64,000 nt of DNA from Mucilaginibacter dorajii (lineage in GTDB: Bacteria; Bacteroidota; Bacteroidia; Sphingobacteriales; Sphingobacteriaceae), in the NCBI RefSeq assembly GCF_024808255.1, contig NZ_JANTYS010000010.1, positions 62,001-126,000 on the forward strand, given 5' to 3'. Position numbers and translations under genes: made by a program. Positions 52,002 through 61,430 of this stretch are shown piece after piece (the first letter of the stretch is position 1; every line of letters starts with the position of its first letter). Below the pieces are notes generated by a model, which saw nothing but the letters and a program-made list of their open reading frames with translations, ran no database searches and was not told the origin of the DNA.

Positions 52002-54416
52002 TTATTGAACCATGTAAGTGTACACCTGCCGGCCCAAATTCCCACTAACATCTACCCCCTCTATAACTATGCGGTAAGTGCCTTTGGTATCAGCGTTGTA
52101 AAAAGAAAGCGTGGCGTTACCATCTTTATCAGTGACAATATCGGGCTTCCAATAAATGGCGGTCCGTAGGTCAAGTGTTTGGACATTTTCCTTACCTGCA
52201 TCATATTTAGGAGCGTAAAATACCCTCGACTTGTAAAGCCCGTTTGACCGGTAGGTAATTACATCCGGGGTAAATTGTAAGGGAGCCTTTCCATTATATT
52301 TACGGTGGGTTAAAACCAAAACATTCCCAAGCCCGGTGGCAAAATCGCGTTGGCCGGTGGTTCTTAGTATTTCAACACCTTCTATCTCGGTTAAATTTAA
52401 GCTTTGAAAATATAAAGGGTCAATTACCATTCCGTCCAATATAATATTCATTACCCTATTTGCCCTTGTTGAGTATGGCAGTCCATTTTTAAAAATAACT
52501 CCTCTTAATCGGGTTGACAGATACTGACTAAGCGTTTGCCCGTTGGGTTCTTTAGGTATCATCACCGTTTGATCGGGAAAAACGTTACCACTTAAAGGCG
52601 CTTTTGATTCTTTGATTACTACCTCTTTTAACGAAATCAGCCGTCTATCCAGCTTAAGTTTCATTTGCTGTTTTATCTGCTTTTGATAGGGTGTGCCCAT
52701 CGTGTCATTCTCCAACTGATTAAAAGAAATGTTCTTCCAGCTTTTAAAGGCTACCGCGGTATCAAGGCTAATATCCAGCTTCTTTTTATCGGCCGCGGTA
52801 CGTGCCTGTATAACGTACTTCAGTGTGGTATCCGGATCTGTTATCAAGCCTTTAAAAGTAAATCGTCCGTTTTCGCTTGATGTTGTATCCAGTTTAAACC
52901 AGCCCCCCTTTGTGTTGTAGATCATTATTTTGCCATTGGGCACAGGCTTACCGCCAAATGTTTTTACAAACCCCGATACAGATAGCACAGCTTCAGGATC
53001 ATAATTTAATTCGGGGTAAATATTGTTAAGTACCTGTTTCCATTCAAAGCGATGATAGCCCTGGGTAAGCATCAGTAAATCCAGGTCGGCGCTTGTTTTA
53101 TCGTTTGTATTGGTAAAATAGTAGTTAGGTTGTTCAATGTACCCTTTGATATCGGATGTCAACAACAGGTTACATAATATACCATTTTCGGCGGTTGGAT
53201 TTGCATCCACGAAGTCTTGGTTAATTACCGAAACCGAAAAGCTACCGGCAACCGGCTTACTATCCGCACTTGTAGCTTTCAGGTTCATGTTCACCATTTC
53301 CCGACTGGCGTAGGTTGCTTTTGAAGATTCGATACTTAGCTTCAATTCGTCGTTATGCTGTATGAAAGCTATTCGCTGGTTTAAAGGTTCGCCATTTTCT
53401 GCAAACAGTGTAAATTGAACAATACCTGTTGGAAAACGTTTTTTGTCTATCTTGGTGATAAAGCTTTGGGCCGATAGTGTAAACCCGGCAGCAAAATAAA
53501 CCTCGCCGCCGGTCTGCGCAACCATGTAATACTTAGCTCCCTTTTTTACCTCAAACAATTTAGGTGATGATGCCACCCTGACGCTAATGGTATCCGCGGC
53601 GCTATTATTTACTGCAATAGCAAAACCATCATCCTGTGCTTTGGGCAGGTTAACCGTAAACTGCCTGCCATCTTTACGGTTTATTTTAGCCTTATAGGTT
53701 TTGCCCGGCTGTGGTATCAGTGCAAAAACGCCCATACCCAGGTGTTGGGTACTAAAAACGGCAACCTCTGTACCATCATTGTCAACTATGGTACCATTTA
53801 CATCTTCGCCCATGCCGTGGCTGTTTATTGCTTTTATGGCAACCTTGGTGCGCAGGCCGTTAATAAGCGACCCGCCTTCAGGAAAAAATTGCACATCAGG
53901 GTCGGCTGCTGCTTTTTCTTTTTTTACCTGCACCAGCGGCTGAATATCGCTTATGAGGATAGATTGATCAAAAAAATAATCGGGTGCAAAATTGCGCATC
54001 CAACTGGTGTAGGCCCTTACATGGTAATTGCTGGTTTTAAGTAAAACCGGGATGGCAAAATCGCCCCAGCCAATGCCCGAACTTAGCGGGATAGCTATTT
54101 TGCTTACCATCGAATCCTTATCGGTAAGCAACTCTACATGCAATATATTGCTAATGGCCGATAAGCCATGACTTTGCCCGGCAACCGTATAAGCCTTAAA
54201 CCAGATAGTATCACCAGGCGTGTAGTTGATTTTATTTAAATGCAAGTGTACCTTTTCTACAGGGTTCACATCGGTATACCTGTCAAGTGCAGTAACCGTC
54301 CGTTTTAAAAATGAAGTATCTGTTTGTGCAAAAGAGTTAAGTGGGGCAAGTAATAATACAATAAAAACGAAGGTCCAGGTAAGTTTCATACAATCAATAA
54401 TGGGGATAATATACAC
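52002..54416 (-). CDS. Large MG2/TonB-plug-domain surface protein, copy 1
   Basis: An 804-residue exported protein (signal peptide to about residue 30). The N-terminal half has macroglobulin-like sandwiches (VHLHLNKINYTPGDTIWFKAYTV and IVQFTLFAENGEPLNQRIAFI). A CarboxypepD_reg-like domain follows at about 470-555, and a TonB plug-like segment (RVMNIILDGMVIDPLYFQSLNLTEIEGVEILRTTG) at about 640-690. There is no long beta-barrel, so it is not a channel. The C-terminus DKDGNATLSFYNADTKGTYRIVIEGVDVSGNLGRQVYTY is shared with 54642-57383. Its role is unknown. Confidence 0.85.
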   Translation of the reverse strand: MYIIPIIDCMKLTWTFVFIVLLLAPLNSFAQTDTSFLKRTVTALDRYTDVNPVEKVHLHLNKINYTPGDTIWFKAYTVAGQSHGLSAISNILHVELLTDKDSMVSKIAIPLSSGIGWGDFAIPVLLKTSNYHVRAYTSWMRNFAPDYFFDQSILISDIQPLVQVKKEKAAADPDVQFFPEGGSLINGLRTKVAIKAINSHGMGEDVNGTIVDNDGTEVAVFSTQHLGMGVFALIPQPGKTYKAKINRKDGRQFTVNLPKAQDDGFAIAVNNSAADTISVRVASSPKLFEVKKGAKYYMVAQTGGEVYFAAGFTLSAQSFITKIDKKRFPTGIVQFTLFAENGEPLNQRIAFIQHNDELKLSIESSKATYASREMVNMNLKATSADSKPVAGSFSVSVINQDFVDANPTAENGILCNLLLTSDIKGYIEQPNYYFTNTNDKTSADLDLLMLTQGYHRFEWKQVLNNIYPELNYDPEAVLSVSGFVKTFGGKPVPNGKIMIYNTKGGWFKLDTTSSENGRFTFKGLITDPDTTLKYVIQARTAADKKKLDISLDTAVAFKSWKNISFNQLENDTMGTPYQKQIKQQMKLKLDRRLISLKEVVIKESKAPLSGNVFPDQTVMIPKEPNGQTLSQYLSTRLRGVIFKNGLPYSTRANRVMNIILDGMVIDPLYFQSLNLTEIEGVEILRTTGQRDFATGLGNVLVLTHRKYNGKAPLQFTPDVITYRSNGLYKSRVFYAPKYDAGKENVQTLDLRTAIYWKPDIVTDKDGNATLSFYNADTKGTYRIVIEGVDVSGNLGRQVYTYMVQ

Positions 54417-54441
54417 AATTATTTATATATTCCAATAAACA

Positions 54442-54585
54442 CTACTCCTCCTTATAAATATACACATGGCTACCAATATTGCCCTCAACATCAATACCCT
54501 GCATAGTTACCCGGTAGGTACCCCTTATATCCGCGTTAAAAAACGAAATTGAAGCATTATCCCCTTTATTAAGCTCAAGCAAACC
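54442..54585 (-). pseudogene. C-terminal remnant of a third MG2/plug paralogue
   Basis: On the minus strand 47 codons and a stop encode NKGDNASISFFNADIRGTYRVTM and VEGNIGSHVYIYKEE. This matches the C-termini of the genes on either side. The rest of the gene is missing; a palindromic repeat (54597-54641) borders it. It is the tail of a duplicated gene that has been lost. Confidence 0.85.
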
Positions 54586-54596
54586 TCTACGATAGG

Positions 54597-54641
54597 GAGG
54601 GCTTTTTTAAGTCTCCCCTACCGGGGGAGATTAGAGGGGGC
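54597..54641. repeat. TCTCCCC-type palindromic repeat
   Basis: TCTCCCC-TACC-GGGGGAGA with a flank of AGGGGGCC, in the gap between the remnant and the next gene. It is related to 47597-47632 and to repeats common in Bacteroidota. Confidence 0.8.
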
Positions 54642-57383
54642 CTACTCTACCTTATAAGTATAAACCTGCCGGCCAAGGTTTCCCTCAATATCTATCCCCT
54701 CAATTAAAACCCGGTACGTGCCTTTGGCATCGGCGTTAAAGAACGACATAGTAGTATTACCCTCTTTATCGGTTACTATGCCGGGGTTCCAGTAAATGGT
54801 TGAGCGCAGATCCTGCATTTGGGTGTTGGTTTTAGGATCATCATATTGCGGCGAGTAAAACTCCCTTGCTCTGTAATATCCCTTGGGCGCATAAGTAACC
54901 ACGCCCGGTGCATAGCGGTTGTATACACCACCATCGCCGCCACGACGGGTGGTAATAACCAATACACCACCACTACCACGGAAACCATAAATGGCTGTGT
55001 TGCCTATGGTGCGCAAAACTTCCACGCTGCCAATTTCATCGGTATTTAAATTATCTAAAAAATCGGGCTCCACATAAACGCCATCAACAACAAGCTGCAT
55101 CGGCTGACCGGGGCTGCGGGTTGAGTAAGCCACATTTTGTCCCTGGTTATTACGCCTTACAAGAACAAAACTTGCCTTCATTTGCAGCGCGTTGGCAAAC
55201 GCCCCTCCAATGTTTTGAAAATCTTTATAAGTAAGCACCTGGTCGGCATTACCGCCACCGTTAAGGTTGTTTGAGTTTTTCATCAGTTCGGCGTTCTTAT
55301 TCTGCCTGTCGCGCACTACTACTTCTTTAAGCAGGATGGTATGGTTACCTATGCCGAATTTAACGTCCTCGTTATACTTGCTTTTGCTATTTTTAAGGTA
55401 GGCTGCTAAACCGTTACCAATGCTCACCTCAATATCGGCAGCATTTTTATTTTTGCCGATGGGTTGCGCGGCAATGTTATCCAGCTCGATATCGATATTC
55501 TTGCGATCTTTAGCAGTACGGGCCTGTACCACAAATTTAATGCTATCCCTGAACACCAGGTTTTTAAAGGCAAAGTTGCCTTTCTCGTCAGATACGGTAT
55601 CAATAATAAATGTACCGCCTGCCGTGGTCATTAAGGTTATTTTACCGCCGGGCACAGGTTTGCCGCCAAAAGTTTTTAGGTGCCCGCTTATCTGCAATGA
55701 TTTTTCGGGCTGATAAACTATCGGTGCAAAATTATCGGCCAGTATTTTTTTCCATTCAAAACGGCGGTAGCCCTGGGTTAACATCAGCACATCCAAGTCG
55801 GCCTCAGTTGTGGCGTTAGGGTTGTGAAAATAGTACCCCGGCTTTTCAATATAGCCTTTAATATCAGATGTAAGCAGGATATTGGAAAGGATGCTCTCTT
55901 CGGCAGTTTCATCAACATTAACTTTCGACAGATCGATAACCGAAGCCGAGAAGCTGCCCATCACAGGCTCATTCTTAGGATTTTTAGCGTTGACGCTGAC
56001 CTTCACCTTCTCGCGCGGGGCATATTTTTGCTTGTCTGACGATACGGTTAGGGTCATTTCATCTTTCTCCCTGATGAATACAAGGCGTTCATTCAATGCA
56101 TCGCCTTTATCATTAAACAAAGTAAACTGTACAATACCCGATGGAAATTTGCTTTTGGGGATCACACTGGTAAAAGTTTTGCCGCCATCGGCGCTATTAC
56201 CGGCATAATAAATTTCGCCGTTACTTTGCCCTACCAGCAATAAGCCGCCTGTTGGTGAAGCGCTTTCCAACAGATCTTTACCTGGCATTATTTTTACTGC
56301 GATATCATCATCGTACGAGTTATCAATATCTAAAACGTAGCCATTATCAACAGCCTTGGGCAAATCGAATGTACCTTCAGATCCATCGGCATAAGTAACA
56401 TGCGCTTTATAGGTTTTACCGTTAACGGGCAACATTTTAAAAACGCCCATCCCCAGGTGCGTGCTGTTAAATGTTGCTACCGTTTGGTTTTGGTCATCAA
56501 CAACAGTACCTTTTATATTAGCACCCAAACCATCAGCGGCAACGGCTTTAAAAGCCACTTTGCAATTAACCCCGTTTATTAGGTTACCACTTTCGGGGAA
56601 AAACTGTACATCAACCTTAGTTGATACCGCTTTAACAATAATGCTTTTTTCTACTATTTTTTTATCAAGCTTAATATTGGTTACTACCCTACCGGTGGCA
56701 GCCATATCGGCCGTAGTGTTTATAAAACTAACATTAAGGTTGCCGTTATCATCGGTAATGCCTTTACCATGGGCAATACTTTTGCCGTTTAACTCAATGT
56801 GGTAGCTTACTTCTTTGGCGTTGTAGGGGTCGCCATCAATATTGGTGTAGTTTATCAGGGCATTTACCTTCTGTTTGCCATTTTGCTGGCTGTAGGTAAA
56901 AGCTGTTTTGGTAAATACGGTATTATTAATGCTGTTTACAACAGTGAAGGTTTTATCAAAAAAATAGCCTTCGCCCTCGTTGCGCATCCAGTTGGTGTAG
57001 GCCCGGATGTGGTAGCTGCCTTCCTTCATGGAATCGGCCAGGGCAAAATCGCCTGCGGCAAGGCCGCTTGACAGCGGTAGTTTGATGCTCCGTTTTACAG
57101 AATCGTTCTCGTCTATCAAATCAACATTCAGGATCTCACTGAGGGCTGATAGCTGGTGTTTACTGCCAATGGTTACGTAGGCTTTAAACCAGATGTCGTC
57201 GCCTATGGCATAGCTGGGCTTATCAAATTGAAGGTAAACTTTTTCCTGCGGATGGTCGGCGCGCCATTTATAAAGCTGATCGACCATTTTATGTAAAAGA
57301 TCATCGCCGGGTCCGGTAAAACTTAACATAGCAGTGGCCACAACGGCGGCAAGCAAACCGGCAAATAATTGTTTGTGTTTCAT
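54642..57383 (-). CDS. Large MG2/TonB-plug-domain surface protein, copy 2
   Basis: The ATG at 57383 gives 913 residues; the TTG before it is in frame but unneeded. Signal peptide to about residue 22. The domain order is as in the 804-residue neighbour: MG2-like repeats (YLQFDKPSYAIGDDIWFKAYVT), a CarboxypepD_reg-like domain, then a plug segment (LNTDEIGSVEVLRTIGNTAIYGFRGSGGVLVITTRRG). An extra Asn/Gln-rich spacer lies before the plug. It is encoded 225 bases upstream of the neighbour on the same strand, after the remnant. Confidence 0.85.
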   Translation of the reverse strand: MKHKQLFAGLLAAVVATAMLSFTGPGDDLLHKMVDQLYKWRADHPQEKVYLQFDKPSYAIGDDIWFKAYVTIGSKHQLSALSEILNVDLIDENDSVKRSIKLPLSSGLAAGDFALADSMKEGSYHIRAYTNWMRNEGEGYFFDKTFTVVNSINNTVFTKTAFTYSQQNGKQKVNALINYTNIDGDPYNAKEVSYHIELNGKSIAHGKGITDDNGNLNVSFINTTADMAATGRVVTNIKLDKKIVEKSIIVKAVSTKVDVQFFPESGNLINGVNCKVAFKAVAADGLGANIKGTVVDDQNQTVATFNSTHLGMGVFKMLPVNGKTYKAHVTYADGSEGTFDLPKAVDNGYVLDIDNSYDDDIAVKIMPGKDLLESASPTGGLLLVGQSNGEIYYAGNSADGGKTFTSVIPKSKFPSGIVQFTLFNDKGDALNERLVFIREKDEMTLTVSSDKQKYAPREKVKVSVNAKNPKNEPVMGSFSASVIDLSKVNVDETAEESILSNILLTSDIKGYIEKPGYYFHNPNATTEADLDVLMLTQGYRRFEWKKILADNFAPIVYQPEKSLQISGHLKTFGGKPVPGGKITLMTTAGGTFIIDTVSDEKGNFAFKNLVFRDSIKFVVQARTAKDRKNIDIELDNIAAQPIGKNKNAADIEVSIGNGLAAYLKNSKSKYNEDVKFGIGNHTILLKEVVVRDRQNKNAELMKNSNNLNGGGNADQVLTYKDFQNIGGAFANALQMKASFVLVRRNNQGQNVAYSTRSPGQPMQLVVDGVYVEPDFLDNLNTDEIGSVEVLRTIGNTAIYGFRGSGGVLVITTRRGGDGGVYNRYAPGVVTYAPKGYYRAREFYSPQYDDPKTNTQMQDLRSTIYWNPGIVTDKEGNTTMSFFNADAKGTYRVLIEGIDIEGNLGRQVYTYKVE

Positions 57384-57982
57384 CAAGGTAAATAAAGTTC
57401 AATCTACAGAAAATATTATAATAATATTATAACATGTGTGTTACGGGCAGGGGCAAATTTTACGCTCGTAATTTCAGGCAGATGAATTAGTTAAGGTTTT
57501 GGTTTTCATGATATACGTAGGGTTGTAGGGTTAGGCGTTAGACGAGGCGGAGAATGGAAGGTTTAATGCGGTTGAGTTTTTTTTTCTGAACCGGGATTTT
57601 GAAGATTTAGCGGATTTTGGGGATTTTGATTCGCGGGTTGTAAAGTGATTTCGGGCCTTGTGGTTTGGACATACAATTTCCGATCTGGCGGCTAACTAAA
57701 TGCGGGCCACAAGTGGGCGCTTGCGGCAGCAAAAGAAATCGCTTTTAAAGATTTGCGTAGCAAAAGGTAGCTCCTATGGAGCAAAAAAGCATAAACTTCT
57801 TGTTCTACAAATAGGTAGCCGCTATGCGGCATTCTTTCGTATTATTAAATATTCGATGCCGCATAGCGGCTACCCATTGTGCTCATTGAAAGATGTGACC
57901 TTATGCGGAAATGTTGAACGTTATTTCTCTGCTTATTCTACTCCAACTCATTAAACCCAATCAATCCAATCCAACCACTCAC
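57384..57982. repeat. Gene-free spacer with dispersed palindromes
   Basis: GGTAGCCGCTATGCGGCAT (57814-57832) pairs perfectly with 57856-57874. The hairpin GCTCCTATGGAGC lies at 57771-57783. TGAACCGGGATTTTGAAG near 57587 with GATTTTGGGGATTTTGA is a repeat type frequent in Bacteroidota. No gene was found. Confidence 0.75.
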
Positions 57983-58519
57983 CTAAAACTTATTCTTCCA
58001 CATCATGCTTTCAACAGGGCGGGTGGTAGGATTGTTGTATTTGGCGTCGCCTTTGGTATTGTACAGGGTTTCAATATCGCCCTCAACCACAAAATAAATA
58101 AGCTGCCCAATGGGCATGCCCGCGTAAATACGTACGGGTTGGGCGCAAGAGATTTCCAGCGTCCAGGTGTTACAAAAACCTACGTCGCCTTTGCCTGCGG
58201 TGGCGTGAATATCTATGCCTAACCTGCCGGTGCTTGATTTACCTTCTAAAAAGGGTACGTGTTTATGGGTTTCGGTATACTCAACCGTTACACCCAGGTA
58301 AAGCGTGTTGGGTTGCAATACAAAGCCCTCTTTCGGAATTTCAAAGGCATCTATTTCATTGTGTTTTTTGGCATCAAGCACCCTATCGCGGTAAGTAGCC
58401 AGGTGTTTGCCCAAATGCACATCGTAGGAGTTAGTGCCAAGACAATCGCGCATAAAGGGTTCAATAATGATGGTTCCTTTTTCTATTTCTTCCAGAATGC
58501 GCTTATCAGATAATATCAT
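57983..58519 (-). CDS. dcd: dCTP deaminase
   Basis: A 178-residue trimeric enzyme that deaminates dCTP to dUTP for thymidylate synthesis. Landmarks: GTNSYDVHLGKHL, FVLQPNTLYLGVTVEYTE, the catalytic segment GKSSTGRLGIDIHATAGKGDVGFCNTWTLEIS, and PIGQLIYFVVEGD. Length is normal for Bacteroidota. Confidence 0.94.
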   Translation of the reverse strand: MILSDKRILEEIEKGTIIIEPFMRDCLGTNSYDVHLGKHLATYRDRVLDAKKHNEIDAFEIPKEGFVLQPNTLYLGVTVEYTETHKHVPFLEGKSSTGRLGIDIHATAGKGDVGFCNTWTLEISCAQPVRIYAGMPIGQLIYFVVEGDIETLYNTKGDAKYNNPTTRPVESMMWKNKF

Positions 58520-58724
58520 GGCAGGTGTTTTTAATGAGGGGGCAAAAATATAAAAATTACCACAAGCCGCTTCACCTTTTAATCAAACAATGTTGAAATT
58601 GATTGTGGAATAAAAAACTGCTCACATTTCATTAAAAATCAACAGTTTATGAATATGATTTAGCAATTATTATAATTAAATTTATTTCACATAAGTTTGC
58701 ATCCTATTTTGCAATTTTACTTAT

Positions 58725-59369
58725 ATGGCTATAGCATACAGGCAGCATATTGATGACGATACAGAGTTTGCGCTCTGGAAAATTGAGGAGGAAGCCAACG
58801 ACCTGTATGTACAGCTACAATTGAACGAAGAAGAAAAGGCCTACGTTGAAAAACTAAGCAACGGCAAACGCCACCTGCACTGGCTGGGCACCCGTGTGCT
58901 GCTTCGTAAAATGCTGCGTACCGATGAATACATCGACTGTAAGGTTGATGCCCATGGTAAACCCTACCTGGTAAACCTGCCTTACCATATTTCGCTTAGC
59001 CATTCTTTTGATTATGCCGCGGTGATGATTAGCAGGACCCATAAAGTTGGGATTGATATTGAGCAGATCAAAGAAAAGGTAGAGCGCATTGCCCGCAAGT
59101 TTATGCAGCCGCAGGAACTGGCCTTTATTGCCGAAGAAAAGAGAATTGAGCACCTGTACGTTTGCTGGTGCGCCAAGGAAGCGGTTTACAAATGCCATGG
59201 CCAAAAGGAAATATCCTTTGTAGATAACATTTTTTTAGAGCCTTTCAATTTTGAGCATCATGGCGTGTTAGATGCACGCCTGCAAAAAAATGAGCTTAAT
59301 ATTGATTATACCGTAGGCTACATGCAATACCAGGATTACATGATAGGCTATGTAAAAGGAGACGTTTAA
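58725..59369 (+). CDS. 4'-phosphopantetheinyl transferase family protein
   Basis: A 214-residue Sfp/AcpS-superfamily enzyme that moves the phosphopantetheine arm of CoA onto a carrier protein Ser. VGIDIEQI begins near residue 107 and WCAKEAVYK lies at about 147-155, the two signature motifs. The carrier protein is unknown. It is the first of three genes that overlap by one base each (TAATG), so translation is coupled with lipB. Confidence 0.9.
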   Translation: MAIAYRQHIDDDTEFALWKIEEEANDLYVQLQLNEEEKAYVEKLSNGKRHLHWLGTRVLLRKMLRTDEYIDCKVDAHGKPYLVNLPYHISLSHSFDYAAVMISRTHKVGIDIEQIKEKVERIARKFMQPQELAFIAEEKRIEHLYVCWCAKEAVYKCHGQKEISFVDNIFLEPFNFEHHGVLDARLQKNELNIDYTVGYMQYQDYMIGYVKGDV

Positions 59370-60124
59370 TGAAAAATAAAAGAGTTTTTTTTGAAGACTG
59401 GGGACTGATAGATTACCAACAGGCCTGGGATAAGCAGGAGCACCTGTTTTCGGCAACGGTACAAACCAAACTGCATAACCGCAACAGCGAGCTGGCCTAT
59501 GCCGAAGCCACCAAAGCGCATGTGCTGGCCGATACCTACACGCTGTTTGAACCCGATGAGACTTTTAATTACCTGGTATTTTGCGAACATCCGCATGTGT
59601 ACACCTTAGGTAAAAGCGGCAAAGCCGAGCACCTTTTATTAGATGAGCAGGCCCTTAAAGATAAACAGGCTACTTACTATACCATTAACCGCGGCGGTGA
59701 TATTACCTATCATGGCCCTGGCCAGATAGTATCTTACCCGATATTGGATCTCGATAATTTTTTTACCGATATACACCTGTATCTGCGTACGCTGGAAGAA
59801 GCGGTGATCCTTACCCTGGCCGATTATGGTTTAAAGGCTGGCAGGTACCCCGGTTATACCGGTGTTTGGTTTGATGCCGATAACGAAAATGCCCGTAAAA
59901 TTTGCGCCATGGGCGTGCGCTGCAGTCGCTGGGTAACCATGCACGGACTGGCCTTTAACGTTAATCCCGATTTAAGTTACTTTAAAAACATAGTGCCTTG
60001 CGGTATTGATGATAAGGCTGTAACCTCCATGCAGCAGGAGTTGGGGCATGAAGTTGATATTAATGAAGTTAAAAAAATCCTTAAACACCATATTTCCGTA
60101 TTGTTTGATATGGAGATGTTGTAA
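59369..60124 (+). CDS. lipB: Lipoyl(octanoyl) transferase LipB
   Basis: A 251-residue enzyme that transfers octanoate from octanoyl-ACP to lipoyl domains of 2-oxoacid dehydrogenases. Motifs: RGGDITYHGPGQIVSYPILDL, KICAMGVRCSRWVTMHG with the catalytic Lys, and VPCGI with the catalytic Cys. It is longer at the N-terminus than the E. coli enzyme (213 residues). It overlaps both neighbours by one base. Confidence 0.95.
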   Translation: MKNKRVFFEDWGLIDYQQAWDKQEHLFSATVQTKLHNRNSELAYAEATKAHVLADTYTLFEPDETFNYLVFCEHPHVYTLGKSGKAEHLLLDEQALKDKQATYYTINRGGDITYHGPGQIVSYPILDLDNFFTDIHLYLRTLEEAVILTLADYGLKAGRYPGYTGVWFDADNENARKICAMGVRCSRWVTMHGLAFNVNPDLSYFKNIVPCGIDDKAVTSMQQELGHEVDINEVKKILKHHISVLFDMEML

Positions 60125-60852
60125 TGAAAGCAATTGTTTTAATTTTATTTTCGATAAGCACCCTATCGGCGTGCTCAAAAAAAACCGATCCGATGTTTAG
60201 CAATACCAATACTACTACACCGCCAGCTACAACTACGCCCGTGGCGGCAACCGATACATTGAGCTACCTTGCCCTTGGCGATTCATATACCATTGGCCAA
60301 TCGGTTACCGCGCAGGAGTCATTCCCTTATCAACTTGCGGCGCAAATCCCCGGGTTTAAAGTAAAGGAACCCGTTATTATTGCGCGCACCGGGTGGACAA
60401 CAGGCCAGTTGATACAAGCTATAAAAAGCAGCGATATTAACGGTAAGACCTATAATTTTGTAACCCTGCTCATCGGCGTAAACGACCAATACAGTGGCAA
60501 CAGCAAGGATGATTACCGTTTAAAGTTTGTGGATGTTTTAAACACAGCCATCAAATTTGCCAATGGGAATAAAAACCATGTATTTGTGCTATCTATCCCC
60601 GATTATGGTGTTACCCCCTTTGCCAACGGCAATGACGCCATAATAGGCCCCGAGATTGACCAGTTTAATGCCATCAACCTGGAAGAAAGCAACAAGGCCG
60701 GGGTTACGTATATCAACATTACCCCCATATCAAAATTAGCAGCCAATGATCTTACCCTGGTGGCTAACGACGGCCTGCACCCATCGGCCAAAATGTACAA
60801 TATGTGGGTGCAGCAATTGGTGCCCCAGGTGCTGAAGGTGTTTAAAAAGTAG
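60124..60852 (+). CDS. SGNH/GDSL hydrolase lipoprotein
   Basis: A 242-residue lipoprotein (lipobox STLSAC, Cys17) followed by a Thr/Pro-rich linker. SGNH blocks: LGDSYTIGQS (Ser), TLLIGVNDQYSG, and VANDGLHPSAKMY (Asp-x-x-His). It is an esterase or lipase of unspecified substrate. Its start codon overlaps the lipB stop by one base, so it shares the operon, though no functional link is known. Confidence 0.88.
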   Translation: MKAIVLILFSISTLSACSKKTDPMFSNTNTTTPPATTTPVAATDTLSYLALGDSYTIGQSVTAQESFPYQLAAQIPGFKVKEPVIIARTGWTTGQLIQAIKSSDINGKTYNFVTLLIGVNDQYSGNSKDDYRLKFVDVLNTAIKFANGNKNHVFVLSIPDYGVTPFANGNDAIIGPEIDQFNAINLEESNKAGVTYINITPISKLAANDLTLVANDGLHPSAKMYNMWVQQLVPQVLKVFKK

Positions 60853-60874
60853 CGGTCGGAAAGTGGGGAAAACG

Positions 60875-61340
60875 CATCTTTACCCTGTCATGCTGAGTTG
60901 TAAAATTTCGCGAAATTCTGAAGGTGGAATGACAATCAACTTTACTTCCACCGTCATGCCGAACTTGTTTCGGCACCCGATATGCTAAGTATACTTCATG
61001 CGGGAAACCTGCCCTGTGGGGTCCTGAAACAAGTTCCAGGATGACAAACGTTTTACAACATGTCATGGGTAGTTTTTAAATCCTGCGGACTATGAAGGAG
61101 GAAATGACAATCACCATTAACCCCGCCGTCATGCCGAACTTGTTTCGGCACCCCACTCGCTAAGTATACTTCATGTGGGTAATCTGTCCTGTGGGTTCCT
61201 GAAACAAGTTCAGGATGACTCCATTTTTATAACTTGTCATGGGTAGCCTGTCGAAGCACGCGGTCGAAGCCCTCTGCGCACGTCCTTCGACAGGCTCAGG
61301 ATGACCCGCCCCTTTTCAACAACAATAACTTGCCATGGGA
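60875..61340. repeat. Intergenic palindromic repeat cluster E
   Basis: A GTCATGCTGAGTTGTAAAAT unit precedes two near-identical 90-base hairpins (60953-61045 and 61128-61219) with arms GTCATGCCGAACTTGTTTCG / GAAACAAGTTCAGGATGAC. A third unit pairs AGCCTGTCGAAG (61246) with CTTCGACAGGCT (61295). It fills the convergent spacer between the lipase and sdaA genes. Confidence 0.85.
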
Positions 61341-61430
61341 AAGAACGAAGCAGCAACATAATTCCATAGCCCCATTTGCACTTCCAAAGCCTCATCTGCA
61401 CATCTGTAATCTAAAATCTGCACATCTACC

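Noticed and set aside
60953..61219. CRISPR-like array
   Set aside because: There are only two units, each a long hairpin, with no short repeats and unique spacers and no cas genes.
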